This document shows, piece after piece, positions 1 through 7,849 of a stretch of DNA of 39,847 nt. The stretch is from an uncultured Flavobacteriales bacterium (lineage in GTDB: Bacteria > Bacteroidota > Bacteroidia > Flavobacteriales_D > CALLUQ01). Under the pieces are notes generated by a model. That model did not search any database. It was not told the origin of the DNA and saw only the letters and a list, made by a program, of their open reading frames with translations. The stretch spans positions 1 to 39,847 of the forward strand of contig CALLUQ010000077.1 in assembly GCA_938010565.1 (NCBI GenBank), in the 5' to 3' direction. The translations under genes were made by a program, and so were the position numbers. Within the stretch, counting starts at the first letter, position 1. Each line of letters begins with the position of its first letter.

Positions 1-375
1 TATTTCATACCCACCCTATCCATCACCGCTTGGGTCGTGAAGCCACGCAATAGCACTAGTGGGTCGCCTCAACAGGTTCCGCCTTGATTTTTGGTTCTTT
101 TCATTAAGGAAAAGAACCAAAAATCACTGGTTTAGAGAAAGTTGCGTGATCCTGTGTAAGGTAGCTAAGGGATTATTTTTTCCTTAAACTAGCATCGGTA
201 TAAAATCAAAGAAGTCCGGGATAAAAAGATCAAAACTTGGTGCGGCTAAAGTAGGCTTGACTTAACATTAGGTGCTTAGTGTACAAAAGGAATCCGCCTT
301 GTCGGTTACCATCGCATGTCGTTTTCCGCTTTGCGGCTTTTTTGGAGGGCTTGATCTGAAGAACATCGTTTCCAT
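1..375. other. Noncoding stretch at left window edge
   Basis: No convincing coding frame is seen here. It holds a long perfect inverted repeat (listed separately) and, near position 326-343, a short CCGC-ttt-GCGG hairpin followed by a T run that could stop plus-strand transcripts. The epimerase gene on the minus strand ends at 376, so this is its downstream region. The left end may be the tail of something outside the window, but no homology is recognisable. Confidence 0.5.
86..125. repeat. Perfect 16-bp inverted repeat with 8-nt loop
   Basis: The arm GATTTTTGGTTCTTTT is followed after the loop CATTAAGG by its exact reverse complement. A transcript of either strand would fold into a long, AT-rich hairpin. 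There is no pure T-run, so it is not a textbook terminator. Similar AAAAGAACC-containing palindromes occur as dispersed intergenic repeats in some Bacteroidota genomes (recollection, not checked), so it may be a member of such a family. Confidence 0.75.
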
Positions 376-1383
376 TCAGTCTTCAGCCCGATAAAAAGCT
401 ACTGCATTGGCAATGGTGTCGGCCATGGGGGTAAACTCAAATCCGATGGTTTTTTTGATTTTTTCCGTAGAAAAAGTACTCACATTCCGAACATTCCGAG
501 CAACCTCTTTGCTAATGGGAGCTGGTTTTCCCGTAAAAAACCGGCGCAGAGACAAAAAGCGCCATGCCATTCCGACCATAAAAGAAGAAACGGCCTTTGA
601 AGGGGGAGGATGCCCCATCTCCGTGGCAACCATTGTAAAATAATCGCGAAAAGAGAGGTTTGCGCCAATGACTAAAAAACGTTCATTCAGAACAGTACTT
701 TGCATCAGCTGAATGATGGCCCGACTCACATCACGAACATCTACAAACCCGTTTGCACCTTGCGGATAATATTTCAGGCCTCGGGCTAAGGTTTTGAAAA
801 TGGTGTTGCTGGATCTGTTCCGGTTGCCAGGGCCCACCACAATGCCCGGGTTGATAATCACCGTATCCAGCCCCTCCTGAACACCCCGCCATACCTCTTG
901 TTCTGCGTTGTATTTGCTGATGGAATAATTAGAAATCGTTTTGCCGTTTTTCCAGAGAATGCTCTCGTCGGCCACCGCCCCGCCTACGGTTTGCCCGATG
1001 GTAGCGGTACTGCTGATGTGACCAAACTTGCGAATGTTGCGGTCGAGGGCTGCGTTTACCAGATTGGCTGTTCCCTCTCCGTTGATCTTCAGCAGTTGGT
1101 TACGGTCTTTTTTGAGAAAAGAAACCAAGGCAGCACAATGGTAAATGTCTTTTACTCCATCCAGGGCATCGAGCAGCGAGCAGATGTCAGTAAGGTCGCC
1201 ATCTACCCATTCGATGCGGTTAAAAAGGGCATCACCTTCAGGGTTGTAATGGAGAAAAACCTTGCGGACCGTTTCCGGATTGTGAGAACCTCGTTTGAGG
1301 GCACGTATGGTTTTATGCTGGCTTGCCAGATCGTACAACAGGTGTGTTCCGACCAATCCGGTCCCGCCGGTAACGAAAATCAT
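376..1383 (-). CDS. NAD-dependent epimerase/dehydratase (SDR family)
   Basis: An extended short-chain dehydrogenase of 335 residues. The N-terminus carries the Rossmann dinucleotide motif GGTGLVG (about residues 6-12), and the active-site pair appears as YSISK near residue 152 with serines (SSTA) upstream. In the family such proteins bind NAD(P) and act on sugar nucleotides, dihydroflavonol-like or sterol-like substrates; the substrate here cannot be told. The C-terminal part (GANLSFRDYF onward) resembles the substrate lobe of the dihydroflavonol-reductase-like group. It stands alone on the minus strand and is divergent from tyrS. The start codon lies 4 nt after a TACCTTTG promoter element, suggesting a leaderless transcript. 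Confidence 0.85.
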   Translation of the reverse strand: MIFVTGGTGLVGTHLLYDLASQHKTIRALKRGSHNPETVRKVFLHYNPEGDALFNRIEWVDGDLTDICSLLDALDGVKDIYHCAALVSFLKKDRNQLLKINGEGTANLVNAALDRNIRKFGHISSTATIGQTVGGAVADESILWKNGKTISNYSISKYNAEQEVWRGVQEGLDTVIINPGIVVGPGNRNRSSNTIFKTLARGLKYYPQGANGFVDVRDVSRAIIQLMQSTVLNERFLVIGANLSFRDYFTMVATEMGHPPPSKAVSSFMVGMAWRFLSLRRFFTGKPAPISKEVARNVRNVSTFSTEKIKKTIGFEFTPMADTIANAVAFYRAED

Positions 1384-1387
1384 TTAA

Positions 1388-1395
1388 CAAAGGTA
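1388..1395 (-). promoter_or_regulatory. Bacteroidota -7 element of the epimerase gene
   Basis: On the minus strand the sequence reads TACCTTTG-TTAA-ATG, a perfect match to the TAnnTTTG element of the Bacteroidota primary sigma factor. Only 4 nt separate it from the start codon, which would put transcription start at or next to the A of ATG. No good -33 TTTG was found at 19-21 bp. Confidence 0.5.
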
Positions 1396-1602
1396 ACAAT
1401 TGCAAAGGTTTTCCGGTTGGGAAACATTGCGGGTTGTTTTTTCCTATTGCTTACTCCGGGTCATTTGTTCTTGCTGTAAATGGTTTTCGTATCCCTCTGC
1501 CAACCCGCCGGCAGGCTTCGTTTTAATCTTCGTGTTTTATTCATTTATCTCCGGGTATCCCATCCGATCCGGCTTAATGGTGAAAATGATCGACCTGTAT
1601 TT

Positions 1603-1635
1603 TTTGAGTTATTTTGCCTCCTTATTCTATCTTTG
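1603..1635 (+). promoter_or_regulatory. Promoter of tyrS
   Basis: A TTTG (-33 element) is followed after 21 bp by TATCTTTG (-7 element, 1628-1635), matching the Bacteroidota consensus TTTG-N19-21-TAnnTTTG. The predicted transcript start is about 1640, giving a leader of roughly 23 nt before the ATG at 1663. This supports the short tyrS start over the longer ORF-track start at 1480, which lies upstream of the promoter. Confidence 0.65.
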
Positions 1636-1662
1636 GTTTCCGATATAAATGTACCAACAGCC

Positions 1663-2955
1663 ATGAAAAATTTTATCGAAGAATTGAAATGGAGAGGGAT
1701 GTACCACCAATCCGTTGACGGAATTGAAACAGAACTGAACAAAGGCATGGCTGTGGGCTATATTGGCTTTGATCCGACTGCCGACTCTCTTGGCATCGGA
1801 AACATGGTACAAATCATGACCTTGTTGCATTTTCAGAAATGCGGACACAAACCGATTGCGCTGGTAGGGGGCGCTACTGGCATGGTAGGCGATCCGTCTG
1901 GCAAATCGGCCGAGCGTAATTTGCTGGACGAAGAAACGTTGAATTATAACATTGCCTGCCAACGGGTGCAGCTGGAGCAGTTTTTAGATTTTGATTGTGG
2001 CGAAAATTCAGCCGAAATTGTAAACAACTACGATTGGTTCAAGGATTTTGGTTTTCTCGATTTTATCCGCGATGTAGGGAAACACATTACGGTAAACTAC
2101 ATGAAAGCGAAAGACTCTGTGAAAAAACGCATTGATGGCGATAACAAAGAAGGGATGTCGTTTACCGAGTTTACCTACCAGTTGGTACAGGGCTACGATT
2201 TTTACCATTTGTGGAAAAACCACAATTGTCTTTTGCAATTGGGCGGAAGCGACCAGTGGGGCAACATCACTACCGGAACCGAAATGATCAAACGTTTGGG
2301 TGGTGGAAAAGGGTACGCAGTAACGACCCCCTTGATTACCAAATCGGATGGAACCAAATTTGGCAAAACAGAGGAGGGCAACCTCTGGCTGGATGGCAAA
2401 AAAACCTCTCCTTATGCATTTTACCAGTTCTGGCTTGGTGCCAGCGATGATGATGCACCGGGGTATATCCGCATTTTTTCCACCCAAAGCAAAGAAGAAC
2501 TGGATGCCCTGGAAGCAACACATCAACAAGACCCGGCCCGGCGCATTTTACAAAATGCACTGGCCGATGAGATCACCGAAAGGGTACATGGTAAAACCGC
2601 TCTGGAACTGGCAAAGGAAGCCTCAGGCATTCTGTTTAAAAAGGAGGCCCGCAAAGCAGATTTTGAACGCTTGCCCGACGATCTGCTCGATGCCGTATTC
2701 AAAGATGTTCCTCAAACAACCATTCCGCGTGATGTGGTAACATCCGGAACTGCCATCATCGATTTTCTTTCGGACCATACCGGTTTTCTCCGATCGAAAG
2801 GAGAAGCCCGGCGTGCTTTAAAAGAAAATTCCGTGAGTTTGAACAAAAAGAAGGTAAACGACGGTTATACCGTAAGTGAAGAAGATCTGGTGAAAGGCCG
2901 TTTTGTATTTATTCAGCGGGGTAAAAAAAAGCAATTCATCGTAAATGTGGAGTAG
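1663..2955 (+). CDS. tyrS: Tyrosyl-tRNA synthetase
   Basis: A cytoplasmic class I aminoacyl-tRNA synthetase that charges tRNA-Tyr, 430 residues, normal for the bacterial TyrRS-S4 form. Landmarks are GFDPTADSL near residue 37, ALVGGATGMVGDPSGKSAERN around 65-88, GGSDQWGNITTG near 195, a KFGKT version of the KMSKS loop, and a C-terminal S4 RNA-binding domain (SKGEARRALKENSVSLN). Oddity: the class I HIGH signature reads GIGN, so the first histidine is glycine (codons CTT GGC ATC GGA AAC). This may be normal for its clade. The start MKNFIEELKWRG matches family N-termini and follows a good promoter; the ORF-track extension of 61 residues is not protein-like. Confidence 0.96.
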   Translation: MKNFIEELKWRGMYHQSVDGIETELNKGMAVGYIGFDPTADSLGIGNMVQIMTLLHFQKCGHKPIALVGGATGMVGDPSGKSAERNLLDEETLNYNIACQRVQLEQFLDFDCGENSAEIVNNYDWFKDFGFLDFIRDVGKHITVNYMKAKDSVKKRIDGDNKEGMSFTEFTYQLVQGYDFYHLWKNHNCLLQLGGSDQWGNITTGTEMIKRLGGGKGYAVTTPLITKSDGTKFGKTEEGNLWLDGKKTSPYAFYQFWLGASDDDAPGYIRIFSTQSKEELDALEATHQQDPARRILQNALADEITERVHGKTALELAKEASGILFKKEARKADFERLPDDLLDAVFKDVPQTTIPRDVVTSGTAIIDFLSDHTGFLRSKGEARRALKENSVSLNKKKVNDGYTVSEEDLVKGRFVFIQRGKKKQFIVNVE

Positions 2956-3119
2956 GTTGTTCGTGAGGTACGGAAATGCCTGTAAAAACATTCTTTGCCG
3001 GGGATCTTACTTGTATTTTATTAAGCGGACCCCGGAAAATTGATCGGTCCGGCTCTTTTATTATTTTCAATACCTCCTGTTCTCTCCCTTCTTTTCCCGT
3101 AAAACCCTATCCGATTTAG

Positions 3120-3153
3120 GAGCAACCTACACAAGTACTCCCGCATACGGCTC
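3120..3153 (-). other. Possible group II intron domain V relic
   Basis: Read on the minus strand, 34 nt begin with GAGCCGTATGCGGG and end with GTTGCTC. The length, the AGC near the 5' end and a tetraloop at positions 15-18 match the layout of group II intron domain V, and GAGCCGTATGCG is its typical 5' arm. The 3' arm pairs only partly (GAGC/GCTC, then several wobble pairs), so it is degenerate. No maturase gene is next to it, so if real it is a dead fragment. Confidence 0.3.
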
Positions 3154-3190
3154 AAGCACAGTTAAGGCTTGATAATTACTCATCTCACCC

Positions 3191-3223
3191 GGCTACTAGT
3201 TGAGCACCGCTCAACCAGTAGCC
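3191..3223. repeat. 15-bp stem hairpin, 3-nt loop
   Basis: GGCTACTAGTTGAGC and GCTCAACCAGTAGCC form a 15-bp stem with one non-complementary position (a wobble pair in one strand's RNA) around the loop ACC. It lies about 40 nt from the domain V-like element. No T-tract follows, so it is not a standard terminator. It could be a structured remnant of the same intron-like sequence. Confidence 0.6.
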
Positions 3224-3470
3224 TTTACGATCTGGGGTTGCAATACCCTCACCTTTTTTCTGGCCTTTTCCCAATACCTCTAATTTGTCAGATCAAGTCG
3301 AAACCATTACAAATTGGATAAACTAAAAAGAGAAGCCCTGATGGCCGGATCATTATAATTGCTAATGCCGGCTGAAATTCGGAACTTTACTTATTTCGTT
3401 CACGTACATAATCAGGTTGCCTGAAAACACGTTTAAAAAGAAAGAAGATAACGCTGCTAAGAGAATTGCA

Positions 3471-6400
3471 ATGGCCGGTTCAAATTATCATATTCTGGTA
3501 GACAAGCTTGATCGCTTTATTAGGAAGTATTACAAGAATCAACTTATTAAAGGTGCTATTCTCGGCATTTCGTTAACCTTACTGGCTTGGTTTGTGATGG
3601 TTACCCTGGAGTATTATGGGCATTTTGAGCCCTTTATCCGAACGGTACTTTTTTATGCTTTCCTCAGTGCTGCCAGCGTAATTATAGCCCGGTGGATCGC
3701 CACCCCATTGGTTCGGTTGTATAAATTGGGCAAACGTATTTCATACGAACAAGCAGCCGATATTATTGGGTTTCACTTTAAAGATGTGGAGGATAGATTG
3801 CTCAACACCTTGCAATTGCACAAGCAAATTACCGATTTACCCGATCATCAACACCAATTGCTTAACGCCAGTATTGATCAGCGTATCGAAGCCCTGGGAC
3901 CTGTTTCTTTTACCAAAGCGATTGACTTTACGGAAAATAAAAAATACCTCAAATTCGCTGTTCCACCACTTCTTTTTCTGGTGGTGGTCCTTTTTGTAAA
4001 TGCCGATATTCTTTCCGACGGAAGCCAACGACTACTCCATTACGGAACGCATTTTGAACGTGAACTACCCTTTGAATTTATCATCAGCGACAACCTTGAT
4101 GTGGTAGAGCAGGATGATTTCGAATTGGTCGTAAGGTTGAAAAGCAATGATGCTGTGCCGGAGCATGTTTATGTAGAAAAGGATGGTTTTCGATTTAAGC
4201 TCGACAAGGAAAGCAATGTGCGCTTTAAGTACCTTTTTCGCAATGTTCAGGAAAACATTACCTTCCGGTTGTATGCAGATGGCCTTCATTCCGAAGAGTT
4301 TGAACTCAACACCCTTCCCAATCCGCTTATTCTCAACTTCGATATCGGGTTGAGTTACCCCGGTTATACAGGGCTGCAGGATGAAGTGTTGCGCAATGCA
4401 GGAGACATGATGATTCCGGCAGGTACAAAAGTGGACTGGAAATTTCGCACAAAGGATACCGATAACCTCCGCATCCGTTTTCATGATTCGTTATATGCAT
4501 TGAAGGCCCACGTTGCCGATCAATATCGGTTTACTCAAACTTTTTTAAACAGCACCAGTTATACGGTTACCACCGAAAATCAATATGTTCATGGCCGCGA
4601 TTCGATCCTTTACCGGATCAATGTTGTATCCGACCTTTATCCTTCTGTTGAGGTAGAAGAAAAACAGGACTCCACCTCTGGGAAGCACTTTTATTTCCGT
4701 GGCGATGCAAAAGACGATTACGGTTTCCGCAAACTTACCTTCAACTACAAAAAACGGACAAGCCAGGATGCTTTGTCTGCTCCCGAGTGGATAAGCATAC
4801 CGTTAAATATTGACAAAAACACCAACCGTACGGAATTTTTTCATTTCTGGGATCTATCGGAAATGAATATCCGCCCGGGCGATGAAATGGAATACTATTT
4901 CGAGGTATGGGATAACGATGGTGTAAATGGCAGCAAAGCTGCACGAAGCAGGGTGCGAACATTTAAAGCGCCTACTCTTCAGGAAATTTCTCAGGAAACA
5001 GAAGCGAACCATGCCGAAATAAAAAAAGGCATGGAGGAAAACATCCGCGAAGCAAAAGACCTCCGAAAACAACTGGACGATATACAAAAAGAGCTCTTTA
5101 GTAAAAAGGCCATGAACTGGCAAGACCGCCAAAAAATTCAGGATATTCTCGACCGGCAGAAACAACTGAAAAAGCGTGTGGAGCAGTTGAAAGAAAAAAA
5201 CCGGCAGAACAATCAGAAAAAGCAAGCATACAACCCGATGGATGAAGAGTTGTTGAAGAAACAGCAGGAGATAGAGCAGTTATTTGAAGACCTTATGACC
5301 GAAGAAATGAAACAACTTTTCGAGGAACTGGAAAAACTGCTTGAAAAGATGGATAAGGACCCGGTGCAGCAAAAGCTGGATGAGATGAAGATGGATACAA
5401 AAGATCTGGAGAAAGAGATGGACCGTACGCTTGAACTTTTCAAACAACTGGAATGGGAGCAAAAGCTGGATGAGACTATTGACAAGCTGGACCAACTGGC
5501 ACAACAGCAAGAAAAACTTTCCGAAGAAACCCAAAAAGCAAAAAAGGAAGAAAACCCGGAGTTGGAAAAGCAGCAGAAGGAATTAAGCGAGGCGTTTGAA
5601 CAAGTAAAACAGGACCTTCGGGAATTGGAAAAGAAAAACAAGGCCCTCAACCGCCCGAACGATATGCAGGATACCAAAGAACAGGAAGAGTCCATTTCCG
5701 GAGCAATGGAAAAGAGTTCGGAGCAACTGGATCAGAATAAAAACAACAAAGCTTCCGATTCTCAAAAAAACGCTTCGGATCAGATGAAGGAACTCTCGCA
5801 GCAAATGCAACAAATGCAACAATCGAATCAGATGGAGCAGATGCAGGAAGACCTGGGTGCTCTCCGGGTTCTTCTCGAAAACCTCATCCAACTTTCGTTT
5901 GATCAGGAAAGATTGATGACAGACTTACAAAAAACAGATTCAAAAGACCCCCGATATATCGATTTGGGCCGCGATCAACACAAACTGAAAGACGATGCTA
6001 AAATGATCGAGGATTCGCTTTTTGCATTAAGTAAACGTGTTCCTCAGTTGGAGTCTGCTGTGAACCGTGAGATCACATCCATCAACGACAATATGGTCAG
6101 AGCACTCAAACAAATAGCCGGACGCCGAACCTACAAGGCCACCAGTCGCCAGCAATATGTAATGACCAGCTTAAATAACCTCGCTTTACTCCTCGATGAA
6201 GCGTTACAACAAATGCAAAACGCAATGGCCATGAAAATGCCTGGTACCGGCCAATGCCAGAAACCGGGAAGCGGTAGTTCGCCAAAGGCCGGAAAACCCA
6301 ATATGAGTGAGTTGCAAAAACAATTAAGCAAGCAAATTGAAGAGCTAAAGAAGCAAATGGAGGGGCAAGGTAAAAAACCGGGCGAACAAAAAGGCAACGG

Positions 6401-6905
6401 GCAAAAAGAGGGGAACGGGCAAAAAGAAGGGAACATGCCAATTCCGGGTCAGAAACCGGGAACAAGCGGCCAGCCCGGAATGAGCGAAAAATTAGCTAAA
6501 TTAGCGGCCCGGCAAGAGGCCATGAGGAGGGAGATGGAACGTATCGGACAAGATCTAAACAAAGATGGTTCGGGTGCGGGAGAAGGCTTTAAAAAGATTG
6601 CCAAAGAAATGGAAGAAAATGAAAAGGACCTCATAAACCGTAACCTTACTCCCGAAACCTTGATGCGTCAGCAAGAAATTATGACCCGCCTACTGGAGAG
6701 TGAAAAGGCCATTAGGGAACGTGAATTCAAAGAAGAAAGAGAATCGAATGAAGCAAAAAATGAAGATTATGGTAACCCTAAAGAGTTTTTCGAGTATAAC
6801 AGAAAAAAAGAACAGGAAGTTGAACTGCTGAAGACCGTTCCTCCTGCTCTTAAAACTTATTATAAAAATAAAGTGAACCAGTATTTTAACAGTTTCGAAG
6901 ATTAG
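3471..6905 (+). CDS. DUF4175 family membrane/coiled-coil protein
   Basis: A 1144-residue protein of the Bacteroidota DUF4175 family; its biochemical role is not known. The N-terminal 200 residues hold three hydrophobic segments (GISLTLLAWFVMVTLEY, then a second around 65-85, and PPLLFLVVVLFV near 165). A presumably extracytoplasmic beta-rich region follows, then a very long Gln/Lys/Glu-rich coiled coil (about 510-900), a low-complexity stretch of GNGQKEG repeats (about 980-1010) and a conserved charged C-terminus. The gene sits 3 bp before the HATPase gene and heads a block ending in ybeY and mnmG, an order I recall as common in Bacteroidota. The ORF track starts at TTG 3417; the ATG at 3471 (MAGSNYHILVDKLD) fits relatives better. 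Confidence 0.85.
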   Translation: MAGSNYHILVDKLDRFIRKYYKNQLIKGAILGISLTLLAWFVMVTLEYYGHFEPFIRTVLFYAFLSAASVIIARWIATPLVRLYKLGKRISYEQAADIIGFHFKDVEDRLLNTLQLHKQITDLPDHQHQLLNASIDQRIEALGPVSFTKAIDFTENKKYLKFAVPPLLFLVVVLFVNADILSDGSQRLLHYGTHFERELPFEFIISDNLDVVEQDDFELVVRLKSNDAVPEHVYVEKDGFRFKLDKESNVRFKYLFRNVQENITFRLYADGLHSEEFELNTLPNPLILNFDIGLSYPGYTGLQDEVLRNAGDMMIPAGTKVDWKFRTKDTDNLRIRFHDSLYALKAHVADQYRFTQTFLNSTSYTVTTENQYVHGRDSILYRINVVSDLYPSVEVEEKQDSTSGKHFYFRGDAKDDYGFRKLTFNYKKRTSQDALSAPEWISIPLNIDKNTNRTEFFHFWDLSEMNIRPGDEMEYYFEVWDNDGVNGSKAARSRVRTFKAPTLQEISQETEANHAEIKKGMEENIREAKDLRKQLDDIQKELFSKKAMNWQDRQKIQDILDRQKQLKKRVEQLKEKNRQNNQKKQAYNPMDEELLKKQQEIEQLFEDLMTEEMKQLFEELEKLLEKMDKDPVQQKLDEMKMDTKDLEKEMDRTLELFKQLEWEQKLDETIDKLDQLAQQQEKLSEETQKAKKEENPELEKQQKELSEAFEQVKQDLRELEKKNKALNRPNDMQDTKEQEESISGAMEKSSEQLDQNKNNKASDSQKNASDQMKELSQQMQQMQQSNQMEQMQEDLGALRVLLENLIQLSFDQERLMTDLQKTDSKDPRYIDLGRDQHKLKDDAKMIEDSLFALSKRVPQLESAVNREITSINDNMVRALKQIAGRRTYKATSRQQYVMTSLNNLALLLDEALQQMQNAMAMKMPGTGQCQKPGSGSSPKAGKPNMSELQKQLSKQIEELKKQMEGQGKKPGEQKGNGQKEGNGQKEGNMPIPGQKPGTSGQPGMSEKLAKLAARQEAMRREMERIGQDLNKDGSGAGEGFKKIAKEMEENEKDLINRNLTPETLMRQQEIMTRLLESEKAIREREFKEERESNEAKNEDYGNPKEFFEYNRKKEQEVELLKTVPPALKTYYKNKVNQYFNSFED

Positions 6906-6908
6906 CCA

Positions 6909-7343
6909 ATGATGACCATGGAGGAACAAATTCGAACACCTACCGAACACAAAATCGGCTTTCCTTCCAGGATGGAAAATATGACGCTCGTAGAGAAGTT
7001 TATCGATGACGTATGTGAGGATTATAATATCAATGAAGATTATTACGGAAATATCCTGATCGCTCTGACCGAGGCTGTCAACAATGCGATACGACACGGC
7101 AATAAACTTGACCCGGAAAAAAATATCACGGTAACGTTTGATAGCAGAGGCAACGTTCTTCTCTTTGCCGTGGAGGATGAGGGCTCCGGTTTTAATTTTG
7201 ATACATTGCCCGATCCAACCGATCCTGCGAATATAGAGAAGCCACATGGGCGTGGTGTCTTTCTGATGCGTAACCTTGCAGATGAGGTTACTTTCGACAA
7301 CAATGGCCGACGGGTTGAATTGCATTTTCGGTTGGCCGTCTGA
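6909..7343 (+). CDS. Anti-sigma-factor-like ATP-binding protein (RsbW/SpoIIAB-like HATPase)
   Basis: A stand-alone GHKL ATPase domain of 144 residues. The N box is seen in ALTEAVNNAIRHGN (about residues 52-65), the G1 box in EDEGSGFN and the G2 box in GRGVFLMRNLAD. In the family, such proteins are serine kinases that bind sigma factors or anti-anti-sigma proteins; the partner is not encoded nearby. It follows the DUF4175 gene by 3 bp and precedes ybeY by 30 bp, so the three are probably co-transcribed. The start is ambiguous between two adjacent ATGs (6909, 6912) and another at 6918. Confidence 0.88.
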   Translation: MMTMEEQIRTPTEHKIGFPSRMENMTLVEKFIDDVCEDYNINEDYYGNILIALTEAVNNAIRHGNKLDPEKNITVTFDSRGNVLLFAVEDEGSGFNFDTLPDPTDPANIEKPHGRGVFLMRNLADEVTFDNNGRRVELHFRLAV

Positions 7344-7373
7344 CCTTTTATTTGGAGGTCAGGACTCATTGGA

Positions 7374-7793
7374 ATGTCGGTAACTTTTCACAGCGAAGAG
7401 GTTAAATTTCGACTGCGCGATATTCGTGCAGTTCGCTATTGGTTGCAAGAAACGGTGGAGGTTGAAGGCTGCTCGGTTGGCGAACTTACATTTGTATTTT
7501 GCACGGATGATTATTTGCACAACATCAATAAGTCTTATCTCAACCACGACACCCTTACCGACATTATTACCTTCGATTATACGGAAAACAAAACCGTAGC
7601 AGGCGATGTTTTCATCAGCATTGAACGTACGCGTGAAAATGCAAAAACATTTGGCGTTTCTCACAAAGACGAGTTACATCGCATCATCATTCATGGCGTA
7701 CTTCATCTGTTGGGGTATAAAGACAAAAAACCTACCGAAAAGGCGCTCATGACCCGCAAAGAGGATTTTTACCTATCTTTGCGAAAATTCTGA
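7374..7793 (+). CDS. ybeY: Endoribonuclease YbeY (rRNA maturation)
   Basis: A single-domain zinc protein of 139 residues that in bacteria is needed for 16S rRNA 3'-end processing and 70S ribosome quality control. The signature reads HGVLHLLGYKD (about residues 105-115). The first two histidine ligands are present, but the third position, a histidine in E. coli (GYDH), is aspartate here, a change I recall as common in Bacteroidota. Upstream, LNHDTLTDIITFDY is the usual substrate-cleft motif. It sits 30 bp after the HATPase gene. Its tail contains a TATCTTTG sequence that may be a promoter for mnmG. Confidence 0.95.
   Translation: MSVTFHSEEVKFRLRDIRAVRYWLQETVEVEGCSVGELTFVFCTDDYLHNINKSYLNHDTLTDIITFDYTENKTVAGDVFISIERTRENAKTFGVSHKDELHRIIIHGVLHLLGYKDKKPTEKALMTRKEDFYLSLRKF
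7774..7781 (+). promoter_or_regulatory. Candidate -7 element for mnmG
   Basis: TATCTTTG, a perfect TAnnTTTG match, lies in the last codons of ybeY. A transcript from it would have a leader of about 64 nt containing the first parS site. No -33 TTTG at the right distance is seen, so it may be weak or fortuitous; mnmG could also be read from the upstream operon. Confidence 0.35.
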
Positions 7794-7825
7794 ACCGGTC
7801 CTAAAATTCTACCGGGCCGTTCTTT

Positions 7826-7841
7826 TGTTCCACGTGAAACT
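7826..7841. promoter_or_regulatory. parS site 1 (ParB-binding)
   Basis: TGTTCCACGTGAAACT matches the classical chromosomal parS sequence TGTTCCACGTGAAACA at 15 of 16 positions. It lies between ybeY and mnmG, ending 8 bp before the GTG start of mnmG, where it would occupy the ribosome-binding region. ParB loads and spreads from such sites to organise and segregate the origin region. Confidence 0.9.
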
Positions 7842-7849
7842 ATTGAGTT

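Larger units (their letters stand above)
2956..3470. other. Intergenic region between tyrS and DUF4175 gene
   Basis: About 0.5 kb with no convincing coding frame. Directly after tyrS there is a loose inverted repeat (CCGGGG...CCCCGG, about 2998-3037) that may serve as a terminator. The middle contains a strong hairpin and a 34-nt element resembling group II intron domain V on the minus strand, both listed separately. The last part should carry the DUF4175 promoter, but no clear TAnnTTTG was found. Confidence 0.5.

Noticed and set aside
1480-1662. N-terminal 61-residue extension of TyrRS in the ORF track
   Set aside because: It precedes the TTTG-N21-TATCTTTG promoter and resembles no TyrRS N-terminus; MKNFIEELKWRG is the family start.
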